A DNA stretch of 6,669 nt, from positions 1-6,669 of the forward strand of contig CACZTF010000318.1 in NCBI GenBank assembly GCA_902784025.1, in the 5' to 3' direction. Each line of letters begins with the position of its first letter. The stretch's first letter is position 1. Below are positions 1-5,984 of the stretch, piece by piece. A program made the translations under genes and the position numbers. The notes under the pieces are model-generated. The model searched no databases and was not told the DNA's origin. It worked only from the letters and a program-made list of their open reading frames with translations. This stretch comes from an uncultured Lachnospiraceae bacterium. Its GTDB lineage: Bacteria; Bacillota; Clostridia; Lachnospirales; Lachnospiraceae.

Positions 1-2
1 CG

Positions 3-101
3 GCCGGAATGCTGATAAACCAGATGCGTCGTGAGAAGGAAGAGCTTTTTGAGGCGTTGGAGAGATTTTATAAGGTTTTCTTTATCCTTGCAAAAGAATG
101 A
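3..101 (+). CDS. C-terminal end of an unrecognised protein (5' end outside window)
   Basis: An open frame enters from the left edge and ends at TGA 99-101, giving 32 residues (begins AGMLINQMRREKEE, ends VFFILAKE). The piece is amphipathic and charged, probably helical, with a Lys/Glu-rich middle and a hydrophobic stretch (FYKVFFILA) close to the end. The other two plus-strand frames hit stops within the first 35 bases, so this is the only reading that could be coding here. I do not recognise the family. In related bacteria dusB often follows coaX or other housekeeping genes, but this tail does not look like CoaX to me. It lies 71 bases upstream of dusB on the same strand with no convincing terminator between, so it could share a transcript with it. 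Confidence 0.5.
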   Translation, partial: AGMLINQMRREKEELFEALERFYKVFFILAKE

Positions 102-172
102 TTTTTTCATTTAAGGCGATAGAAGTATCATCTTTTTCAAGGATAGCATATAAAAAATGGTAGTGTATCATT

Positions 173-1171
173 ATGATGAAGATCGGTAATGTGGATATTG
201 ATGTCCCGGTGGCTCTGGCTCCTATGGCAGGTGTGACGGATCTGCCGTATCGAAGCATTTGCAGGGATTATTTTTGCGGTCTTACCTGTACAGAGCTTAT
301 AAGCGCAAAAGCGATAAAATATAATAACCGTAATACGGAGATATTGCTTAAGACGAATGAGAAGGAACATCCTTCAATGATCCAGCTTTTCGGATCAGAT
401 CCGGATATCATGGGAGAGATAGCGAAGCGTGCAGAAGAACTGGATTTTGATATCATAGATCTGAACATGGGATGTCCTGTGCCCAAAGTAGTTAATAACG
501 GTGAAGGATCGGCTTTGATGAAGGATCCTGTTTTGTCGGGGCGCATAATCGAAAAAATGGCAAATGCGGTAAAAAAGCCCGTTACGGTAAAGATCCGGTC
601 GGGCTTTTCTTGTACTTCGGTAAATGCTCCGGAGATCGCCAGGATAGCACAGGAGAGCGGTGCAGCTGCCGTGACGGTGCACGCAAGGACAAGAGAACAG
701 TTTTATTCCGGTGAAGCTGACAGAAGCGTTATAAAAGATGTAAAAGCATTTGTGGATATACCTGTTATCGGAAACGGAGATATAAAAAACGGGGAAGATG
801 CTCTTTCTATAATGAAAGAGACAGGTTGTGACGGTGTGATGATAGGAAGGGCTGCCAGGGGAAATCCGTGGATATTTGAAGATGTCTATAATGTGTTTGT
901 AAGAGAAGGGGTGATAAGCGGGAGGAATGAAAAAGAAGAAGCTTTTGCACCGCAAAAAGAGATCAGTATATCTGATAAAAAAAATATGATGATCAGGCAT
1001 CTTAATGCGTTATGTGATTTCAAAGGAGAATATGTAGCGGTCCGCGAGATGCGGAAACACTTCGGATGGTATATGGCAGGGGAAAGAAATGCCTCGAGCC
1101 TGAGACGCGAAGTAAATGCGGCTGTGACACGGCAGGAATTGGAGTGTATAATAAAAATGGCAGATCGATGA
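173..1171 (+). CDS. dusB: tRNA-dihydrouridine synthase (DusB-type)
   Basis: FMN-dependent enzyme that reduces specific uridines in the tRNA D-loop to dihydrouridine with NAD(P)H. The 332-residue length is normal for DusB. Motifs seen in order: the FMN-binding APMAGVTD (16-23), the catalytic Cys101 in NMGCP (98-102), VTVKIRSG (137-144), TVHARTREQFYSG (168-180), VIGNGDI (198-204) and the phosphate-binding DGVMIGRAARGNPW (220-233) of a TIM barrel, then a C-terminal helical tRNA-binding region with REMRKHFGWY (291-300). Two adjacent ATG codons at 173 and 176 are possible starts; the family usually begins M-K-I-G-N, which favours 176. No good Shine-Dalgarno lies before either: the nearest purine stretch, AAGGATAG at 139-146, is too far away. 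It is followed after 33 bases by ispD. I am confident of the family and fairly confident of the B subtype. Confidence 0.95.
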   Translation: MMKIGNVDIDVPVALAPMAGVTDLPYRSICRDYFCGLTCTELISAKAIKYNNRNTEILLKTNEKEHPSMIQLFGSDPDIMGEIAKRAEELDFDIIDLNMGCPVPKVVNNGEGSALMKDPVLSGRIIEKMANAVKKPVTVKIRSGFSCTSVNAPEIARIAQESGAAAVTVHARTREQFYSGEADRSVIKDVKAFVDIPVIGNGDIKNGEDALSIMKETGCDGVMIGRAARGNPWIFEDVYNVFVREGVISGRNEKEEAFAPQKEISISDKKNMMIRHLNALCDFKGEYVAVREMRKHFGWYMAGERNASSLRREVNAAVTRQELECIIKMADR

Positions 1172-1204
1172 TCGTGTTTTTTATGTTTTCGGATGGGAGA
1201 TAAA

Positions 1205-1972
1205 ATGGTTTGCGTGAATAATGAGATCATAAAAGTGATAATTCTTGCCGGTGGTGTGGGATCCAGGATGGGAGCAGATGTTCCTAAGCAGTATCTTGAC
1301 CTGGAGGGTAAGCCGGTACTTGTTTACTCTCTTATTGCCTTTGAAAAAAGTCCGGCAGATGAGATATATGTGGTATGTGATCCGGATTATGAGGATATGA
1401 TACGCAAAGAAATGATAGAAAAATACTGTATAAGTAAATTTGCGGGATTTGCAGGCTGCGGAGATGAAAGAGTGTGGTCTGTTAAAAACGGTGTAAGAAC
1501 AGCGCTTGATAGTATCCTTCCTGATAAATACGAAAATTCTTATATTATGATACATGATGGAGCCAGACCTTTGATAAGCCGGGAACTGATCCTGATGTGT
1601 CTTGAAGCTGTAAAAAAACACAATGCGGCAGTTCCGGGGATTCCTTTGAGGGATACTATAAAAAAAGTATCGGGTGATACCGTGATATCTACGCCTGACA
1701 GGAGTGAATATGTCATAGTACAGACGCCGCAGTGTTTCAGGGCAGACGTAATAGCCTGGGCATATGAAAGGTTTGATGACGACAATGATGATATAAGGAA
1801 CTCCGGATATAAAAATAAAGGAAAGTTCATTCCTACCGATGATGCTTCATTGGTTGAGATGTACACAGATATGAAAGTTGCGATCATACCCGGTGAAGAG
1901 AGAAATATAAAGATCACCACTCCTGCAGATATGTATATAGCCCCCCTTTTTTTATTTTTTATGATGAAATAA
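1205..1972 (+). CDS. ispD: 2-C-methyl-D-erythritol 4-phosphate cytidylyltransferase
   Basis: Joins CTP and methylerythritol 4-phosphate to CDP-methylerythritol, the third step of the MEP isoprenoid pathway, which feeds undecaprenyl carrier and quinone synthesis. Start 1205 is chosen over an in-frame ATG at 1193 because GGGAG (1195-1199) sits 5 bases upstream of it; this gives 255 residues. Motifs: nucleotide-binding LAGGVGSRMG (15-24) and PKQ (27-29), ERVWSVKNG (88-96), HDGARP (117-122), PLRDTIK (147-153), QTPQ (173-176), TDDASLVE (211-218) and NIKITTP (234-240). HDGARP and TDDASLVE favour IspD over the related ribitol enzyme TarI, and no TarJ-like partner is nearby. Oddities: an Asp/Asn/Lys-rich stretch at about 189-206 before TDDASLVE makes the protein longer than usual (about 230), and the last residues (PLFLFFMMK) come from C and T homopolymers where the family usually has a charged helix. 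Confidence 0.92.
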   Translation: MVCVNNEIIKVIILAGGVGSRMGADVPKQYLDLEGKPVLVYSLIAFEKSPADEIYVVCDPDYEDMIRKEMIEKYCISKFAGFAGCGDERVWSVKNGVRTALDSILPDKYENSYIMIHDGARPLISRELILMCLEAVKKHNAAVPGIPLRDTIKKVSGDTVISTPDRSEYVIVQTPQCFRADVIAWAYERFDDDNDDIRNSGYKNKGKFIPTDDASLVEMYTDMKVAIIPGEERNIKITTPADMYIAPLFLFFMMK

Positions 1973-2013
1973 AAAAATAAAGGATAGCAGTGAGCGGTGA
2001 TATGCAATAAAAA

Positions 2014-2029
2014 AATGCATAAATGCATT
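2014..2029. repeat. Perfect 7-bp palindrome upstream of the sigma factor gene
   Basis: AATGCAT (2014-2020), two-base spacer, ATGCATT (2023-2029). A third ATGCA copy lies at 2002-2006, so the core occurs three times in 26 bases. It sits in the AT-rich 113-base gap between ispD and the ECF sigma gene, 56 bases before the sigma start. No T-tract follows, so it is not an intrinsic terminator. It could be an operator for the sigma operon or simply AT-rich chance. I see no good sigma-A promoter around it; TATACA at 2033-2038 lacks a matching -35. Confidence 0.3.
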
Positions 2030-2085
2030 AATTATACAGAGGGAGTGGAATAATATTGTAATTATACGTTATAAGGAGAATCGAG

Positions 2086-2679
2086 ATGAGCGACATCCCG
2101 GATACGATAAATATGGCTGATTGGAAAAATGAAAAAGAACATGACGCCTATTTAGATAAATGCATAGAAGAGACCGCTGTAGGAAATATGGACGGTTTCA
2201 GGAAGCTTTACACCGAGACGAAGTCTTCGGTTTACGGCTTTGCTCTTTCTATGCTTAAAAATCCTGATGACGCTGAAGATGTGCTTCAGGACTGTTTTGT
2301 TAAAATTCATTCCGCTGCCGGTGACTACAAAAGTCAGGGAAAGCCTTTGGCATGGATACTTACCATAACGAAAAATCTCTGCCTGCAGGTGCTTAGAGAC
2401 AAAACAAAGCAGGCAGACATGCCGGAAGAGGATTGGGAAAAATTCATAGGAGTGAATGATAACATAAGTGTAGAGGATAATATAGTCCTTACGGAGATGC
2501 TAAATACTCTTGCTGAGGATGAAAGACAGATAGTAGTCCTGCACGTTGTATCCGGACTTAAGCACAGAGAGATATCTGACTTTATGAAGATTCCACTGTC
2601 TACTGTTTTGTCAAAGTACAACAGATCACTTAAAAAATTAAATGAAAAACTTACGAAAGGAGACGGCTATGAAAGATAA
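2086..2679 (+). CDS. ECF-type (sigma-70 family) RNA polymerase sigma factor
   Basis: Alternative sigma factor of 197 residues with only regions 2 and 4, the layout of extracytoplasmic-function sigma factors. Region 2 spans about 36-106, with the core-binding segment DDAEDVLQDCFVKI (61-74) and GKPLAWILTITKNLCL (85-100). Region 4 spans about 133-188, with a helix-turn-helix around REISDFMKIPLSTVLSKYNR (161-180). The N-terminus carries about 30 extra acidic, hydrophilic residues before region 2. The start is supported by AAGGAG (2073-2078), 7 bases upstream. Its last codons overlap the start of the membrane anti-sigma gene by 11 bases, implying translational coupling and a matched stoichiometry. 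Its region 4 is an ordinary sigma-4 domain, not the special C-terminal domain of SigI, although its partner has RsgI-like parts. Target promoters cannot be told from this window. In such pairs the sigma factor normally stays bound at the membrane until a signal frees it. Confidence 0.92.
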   Translation: MSDIPDTINMADWKNEKEHDAYLDKCIEETAVGNMDGFRKLYTETKSSVYGFALSMLKNPDDAEDVLQDCFVKIHSAAGDYKSQGKPLAWILTITKNLCLQVLRDKTKQADMPEEDWEKFIGVNDNISVEDNIVLTEMLNTLAEDERQIVVLHVVSGLKHREISDFMKIPLSTVLSKYNRSLKKLNEKLTKGDGYER

Positions 2680-3793
2680 TGAGATCGAAAGCAAGATAAT
2701 CAATGCGTTTAACCATGCTGCTCCTGATGTATTTGATGATATCCTCACCAGAATAGAGGGGAGCAGTGCGATAAAACTTGACAGTTCAGATGTGCCCGGG
2801 CATTGGGATAAATGTAAGAAGGAAAAAGTTAATATTCTGAAAGCAGCAGGATCTGCAGTTGAAACACCTGCAGATAGTGATGAAACTGAAAGAATAGTGA
2901 CATTTACTTCAAAAAAAGACAATGCGCAGACGCAAAAAAAAGAGAATAAAAAAAGAAAGCACCGGCTGTTAAGTACTGTGTTAGTGGCGATAGCGGCAGC
3001 ATCGGCTATCTTTATACCATTAGGTATCAGTTCTTACAATGCGCAGAATTCAGTAGCTTCGGTAATATCAATAGACGTAAATCCCAGTATTGAGATAAAC
3101 GTAAATAAGGAACGCAGAGTCATGTCTGTGATACCAATGAATACAGATGCAGAAGCGATCGTGGGAAATATGGATTTTTCGGGAACGGATCTTAATGTCA
3201 CTATTAATGCTTTACTGGGGTCTATGATCAGCAAAGGATATCTCAGCGAGATAGCAAATTCAATACTCATAAGTGTTGATAATGCAGATCAGCAGGAAGC
3301 AGAGGCACTGCAAAAGCTTCTCATGGATGAAATCGACAAGATATTAAAGAGTGATACATTTAATGGAGCGATCATAGGACAGACCATCAAAGAAGATGAG
3401 GAATTAAGAGCTCTTGCTGAACAATACGGTATCACCATCAGTAAGACACAACTCATAAAAGAGATAATATCCCAGAATTCTAAGCTTAAGTTTGAAGACC
3501 TGGTAAGCCTTCCCATAAACGATCTGAACCTGCTGAAAAAGAATGATACTGAGGGTGTTACATCTATCGGTAATGCAAGTGACTGCAGTTATGTAGGTAT
3601 TGATGCTGCTACCATGACTGCGCTTGAAAATGCCGGATTTGAAAAAAATAATGTTACAGGACTCAGTGCGGCTATGGATTATGAAGACGGTTCACTGGTT
3701 TATGAGGTTGATTTTGAGTCCGGTGGAAAGAAATATGAGTATGAAATAGATGCTGTGACCGGAAAGATACTTAAAGGAGAGCAGGATAGATAA
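2669..3793 (+). CDS. Membrane anti-sigma factor with RsgI-like middle domain and PepSY domain
   Basis: Predicted single-pass inhibitor of the adjacent ECF sigma factor, 374 residues. Start 2669 is chosen because AAAGGAG (2656-2662) lies 6 bases upstream; an in-frame ATG at 2642 has no such site and lies deeper in the sigma gene. Layout: cytoplasmic residues 1-99, presumably the sigma-binding part (ESKIINAFNHAAPDVFDDIL near the start, a basic KKENKKRKHR at 90-99); one membrane helix at about 100-122; then an extracellular RsgI-type module (about 128-290) with ISIDVNPSIEINVN (133-146), containing Asn138-Pro139, and a KTQLIKEIISQNSKLKFEDL segment (259-278); finally a PepSY domain (about 308-372) ending in YEYEIDAVTGKILKG. 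The N-terminus does not resemble RsgI_N or the zinc anti-sigma domain. RsgI proteins are known to self-cleave at the equivalent Asn-Pro bond; that this one does is inference. It ends in tandem stops TAATAA, followed by an out-of-frame coding-like tail. Confidence 0.85.
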   Translation: MKDNEIESKIINAFNHAAPDVFDDILTRIEGSSAIKLDSSDVPGHWDKCKKEKVNILKAAGSAVETPADSDETERIVTFTSKKDNAQTQKKENKKRKHRLLSTVLVAIAAASAIFIPLGISSYNAQNSVASVISIDVNPSIEINVNKERRVMSVIPMNTDAEAIVGNMDFSGTDLNVTINALLGSMISKGYLSEIANSILISVDNADQQEAEALQKLLMDEIDKILKSDTFNGAIIGQTIKEDEELRALAEQYGITISKTQLIKEIISQNSKLKFEDLVSLPINDLNLLKKNDTEGVTSIGNASDCSYVGIDAATMTALENAGFEKNNVTGLSAAMDYEDGSLVYEVDFESGGKKYEYEIDAVTGKILKGEQDR

Positions 3794-3932
3794 TAAAAAA
3801 GAAACTGACATCCGGACGGACGACAATGACTATCATGAGCCGCCGAAAGCAGCAAATAAAAAGGCACAGGAGTATGTTCCGGGACGGACACAGACGGCAG
3901 ATAAGTATGACATCGGAGCAGGAAGAAGATGA
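3786..3932 (+). pseudogene. Out-of-frame C-terminal tail of the anti-sigma gene
   Basis: The frame one base ahead of the anti-sigma gene is open from 3759 to TGA 3930-3932. From 3786 it reads IDNKKETDIRTDDNDYHEPP and continues through a Lys/Ala/Gln stretch to YDIGAGRR, 48 residues of hydrophilic sequence with codon choices like the neighbours. The frame contains no ATG, GTG or TTG, so it cannot be a free-standing gene. Its stop lies 21 bases before a clean terminator, whereas the anti-sigma stop lies 160 bases before it. The simplest reading is that the anti-sigma protein once extended to here and that a one-base change between 3759 and 3790 cut it short. A sequencing error or a programmed +1 shift are alternatives. 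Confidence 0.45.
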
Positions 3933-3953
3933 CAGATACTCTTCGTGCGGAAT

Positions 3954-3975
3954 AAAGCCTGTAAGGGCTTTTTTT
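3954..3975 (+). terminator. Intrinsic terminator of the sigma/anti-sigma operon
   Basis: Stem AAAGCCT (3954-3960) and GGGCTTT (3965-3971), closed by a GTAA tetraloop with one T-G wobble pair at the loop, running into seven Ts (3969-3975). This is a compact, canonical Rho-independent terminator. It abuts the -35 box of the next gene, so the two transcription units are cleanly insulated. Confidence 0.85.
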
Positions 3976-3976
3976 A

Positions 3977-4004
3977 TTGACAATTATGTTTTTTTATATA
4001 TAAT
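3977..4004 (+). promoter_or_regulatory. Consensus sigma-A promoter of the metalloregulator gene
   Basis: A perfect -35 box TTGACA (3977-3982) and a perfect -10 box TATAAT (3999-4004), separated by 16 bases. Transcription would start near 4011, leaving a leader of about 30 bases before the ATG at 4040. Two consensus hexamers suggest a strong promoter that needs repression, which fits autoregulation by the encoded repressor. Confidence 0.8.
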
Positions 4005-4011
4005 TTACATA

Positions 4012-4024
4012 ATACAAGGTGTAT
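4012..4024. promoter_or_regulatory. Short dyad at the predicted transcription start (possible operator)
   Basis: ATACA (4012-4016), three-base spacer AGG, TGTAT (4020-4024): a perfect 5-bp inverted repeat beginning at the expected start of transcription. A repressor bound here would block initiation, so it is a candidate autoregulatory site for the DtxR-like protein downstream. It is short and does not match the classical DtxR box (TTAGGTTAGCCTAACCTAA), so it may be chance. Confidence 0.3.
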
Positions 4025-4039
4025 ATAAGGGAGGCAGTT

Positions 4040-4414
4040 ATGCACGAAATACAGGAATCAGGAGAAATGTACCTTGAAACTATATTGGTGCTTTCCAAAA
4101 AACTGGCGAATGTCAGATCTATAGATGTAGCTAATCATATGAATTACTCAAAACCCAGTGTCAGCCGCGGTGTGGGCATACTTAAAGAAGACGGATATGT
4201 AATAATGGACGACTCCGGTTTTCTGACGCTGACACAAGCCGGAAAAGCTATAGCTGAGAAAATATATGAGCGTCATCTGCTGTTGTCAGATATTCTTGAG
4301 CGTATAGGTGTCACTCCGGAAACAGCCGTAAAGGATGCATGCCGGATCGAACATGTGATAAGTGACGAAACTTTTGAAAAGCTTAAAGAATACCGGGAAA
4401 AAATGAGTTTATGA
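4040..4414 (+). CDS. DtxR/MntR-family metal-dependent transcriptional repressor (short form)
   Basis: Predicted metal-sensing repressor, 124 residues. The start is set by AAGGGAGG (4027-4034), 5 bases upstream; an in-frame ATG at 4019 has no such site. A winged helix-turn-helix covers residues 1-65 (IDVANHMNYSKPSVSRGVGIL, 28-48) and a helical dimerisation domain 66-122, with no C-terminal SH3-like domain, as in MntR-length members. Aligned by eye to DtxR, the primary metal site is present as Met10 (GEMYLE), Cys101, Glu104 and His105 (DACRIEHVISDE). MntR has Asp and Glu in place of the Met and Cys, so this set points to iron rather than manganese sensing. Of the ancillary site only His79 is kept; the DtxR Glu83 and His98 equivalents are Ser83 and Val97. 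It is transcribed alone, with its own promoter and terminator; no feo or metal transporter gene is in view. Confidence 0.9.
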   Translation: MHEIQESGEMYLETILVLSKKLANVRSIDVANHMNYSKPSVSRGVGILKEDGYVIMDDSGFLTLTQAGKAIAEKIYERHLLLSDILERIGVTPETAVKDACRIEHVISDETFEKLKEYREKMSL

Positions 4415-4463
4415 TATAAGTTTTCCAAATAGTATACTTAGGTTTACAGAGTTATATAAAATG

Positions 4464-4491
4464 AAAAAACCGCCGTCCAAGGCGGTTTTTT
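4464..4491. terminator. Bidirectional intrinsic terminator between converging genes
   Basis: Perfect 11-bp stem AAAAAACCGCC (4464-4474) and GGCGGTTTTTT (4481-4491) with a GTCCAA loop. It gives a T-tract on the plus strand (4486-4492), ending the metalloregulator transcript, and one on the minus strand, ending the LCP transcript. The stop codon of the LCP gene (TAA, complement of 4491-4493) lies inside the stem edge, so the minus-strand message folds directly after its last codon. Confidence 0.92.
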
Positions 4492-5966
4492 TATCGTTCA
4501 TTTAAGACTTCTTCTATCATATCCCGGGCTTTGAATACAGTTTCTTTATCAGGCATAGTAACATAGTTGTAATCATTGGGATGAGTATATGTTGCCTGGG
4601 TGTCTCCTTCGCCGGATACTGCATATGATTCTATCTTCCATTCGGTAGGGTCGGATATCTGCAGATTGACCATCTTATAAATGAGCTCCTCAGGCATAGA
4701 CGTCTGGAAAGCACCTGCAAGAGATCCGAATATTTCCTGGTAGTTAGTCAACAGCTCAGGAGAAGTAGTAAGCTTCTTTACGACTGCAGTGATGATAGCC
4801 ATATGGTCACGGCCTCTCTGGTTATCTCCTTCAAGGAAAGCATGACGCTCTCTTGCAAAGAAGAGTGCACCCTCACCGTTCAGATGGTTCATACCTTCTT
4901 CATAATGGTATTTTTCATTCAGAGTAGAGGTAAATTCATAATCCGATTCTACGTCAATACCTCCAAGAGTATCTATTATCCTTTCAAAACCGGAGAAGTT
5001 CATACGCAGATAATAATTGATATCCGTATCATAGAGCATCTCCAGGGTATCCATGGAAACATCAACACCATAAATACCTGCATGAGTAAGCTTATCAGGC
5101 TCACCATCGCTGATGGAAAGAGGTATGTAATAATCTCTTGGTGTGTTCACCAGCAGTATATGTTTTGTCTTCATGTTAACTACAGCCAGGACGTTTACAT
5201 CGCTTCGGCTTGTCTTCATGGTTTCGCCGAATGTGTCGATACCGCTCAGATAAAGGGTGAAAATATCTTCATCGGTAGGCTGTGATTCATTTGAATTGGC
5301 CACGAAATGCTCAACATCAACAGAATATATGATCCTGATATTATCAGAAAAATCCGCATATCCGTCTGTGTCCTTAAGGACATTATCATATGATTCATTA
5401 AAGATTATAGCTGTGACATCTCTGTCATAAAGAGCATCGGCAAGAGTTGTAACACCATTCTTCGGGGTATAAGACACACCCATTACCTTTGAATCTATAT
5501 CGCTTTGTACCTTGCTTATTTCCTGATTCTGGGCGCCTGCCACATAACCTACCTGTTCTCCGGCCAGTTCCTCTATAGACTGGATACTGCTTGTTTTTAA
5601 AACAGCAACCTGCATTGTCGAGACGGTGGACTGACCTTCGGATGTTACTTTTTTAATGGAGTTGATGATGGTTCCGGAAAAGTTCAGGAAGAATATCAGC
5701 CCGGCACAAATGATACCGGAGATTATCATCATGACCACAGTGGACCATTTTCTTATCATGGAAATGAATCCGAGAGCTATTAGTCCTGCCAGGACTCCTA
5801 TATAAAGCCCCGATGCTTCTGCCGGCAATATACCTTTTCCGGAAAGAGTGATGAATAAAACTATGGCAAGTACTATCTCCAGGATGAGGAGAGCGATCAA
5901 AATACCCTTGGGTATCCTGAAGCTGCCTTTAGATCTTTTTTGTTTTCTTTTTTCAGCGTATCCCAT
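4491..5966 (-). CDS. LytR-CpsA-Psr (LCP) family cell-wall glycopolymer ligase with accessory domain
   Basis: Membrane enzyme predicted to transfer undecaprenyl-diphosphate-linked polymers (teichoic acid, capsule or similar) to peptidoglycan outside the cell. 491 residues: a basic cytoplasmic start (KRKQKRSKG, 6-14), three membrane helices at about 20-42, 50-71 and 75-95, an extracellular accessory domain (about 116-222) and the LCP domain (about 233-425). LCP landmarks: SGID (241-244), SRSD (253-256), NTPRD (274-278), GGID (335-338), ARER (371-374) and GDNQRGRD (380-387), whose Arg and Asp residues bind the pyrophosphate and metal in this family. A C-terminal tail (440-491) is shared with the gene upstream. 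This layout and length match pneumococcal Cps2A. AGGGA (complement of 5973-5977) lies 6 bases before the ATG. The acceptor polymer cannot be told, since no glycosyltransferase genes are visible. It has its own promoter and ends in a bidirectional terminator. Confidence 0.93.
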   Translation of the reverse strand: MGYAEKRKQKRSKGSFRIPKGILIALLILEIVLAIVLFITLSGKGILPAEASGLYIGVLAGLIALGFISMIRKWSTVVMMIISGIICAGLIFFLNFSGTIINSIKKVTSEGQSTVSTMQVAVLKTSSIQSIEELAGEQVGYVAGAQNQEISKVQSDIDSKVMGVSYTPKNGVTTLADALYDRDVTAIIFNESYDNVLKDTDGYADFSDNIRIIYSVDVEHFVANSNESQPTDEDIFTLYLSGIDTFGETMKTSRSDVNVLAVVNMKTKHILLVNTPRDYYIPLSISDGEPDKLTHAGIYGVDVSMDTLEMLYDTDINYYLRMNFSGFERIIDTLGGIDVESDYEFTSTLNEKYHYEEGMNHLNGEGALFFARERHAFLEGDNQRGRDHMAIITAVVKKLTTSPELLTNYQEIFGSLAGAFQTSMPEELIYKMVNLQISDPTEWKIESYAVSGEGDTQATYTHPNDYNYVTMPDKETVFKARDMIEEVLNER

Positions 5967-5984
5967 TGTTATTCCCTGTTCTTT

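Noticed and set aside
573..608. Terminator-like hairpin inside dusB: AAAAGCCCG (573-581) with CGGGCTTTT (600-608).
   Set aside because: A perfect 9-bp stem, but it encodes the conserved PVTVKIRSGF region, has an 18-base loop and only four Ts. A working terminator here would cut its own gene, so coding constraint is the simpler explanation.
268..1000. Long minus-strand open frames opposite dusB.
   Set aside because: They mirror a well-conserved gene on the other strand, are Ser/Phe/Tyr-rich in the manner of antisense frames, and lack ribosome binding sites.
1946..1983. T-rich and A-rich runs around the ispD stop as a hairpin or terminator.
   Set aside because: The pairing of the runs is broken by several A-A and T-T mismatches and has no GC core, so it is not a credible terminator.
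2046..2070. ECF-like promoter in front of the sigma gene: TGGAAT (2046-2051), 15 bases, CGTT (2067-2070).
   Set aside because: Transcription would start near 2077, inside the Shine-Dalgarno sequence at 2073-2078, leaving the message without it. The -35 match is also weak.
3826..4077. Plus-strand open frame of 83 codons across the terminator and promoter.
   Set aside because: It runs through a strong terminator, a consensus promoter and the start of the metalloregulator, has no ribosome binding site, and its protein resembles no domain.
4803..5285. Plus-strand open frame of 160 codons within the LCP gene.
   Set aside because: It is the antisense of the conserved LCP domain, has no ribosome binding site and no recognisable protein features.
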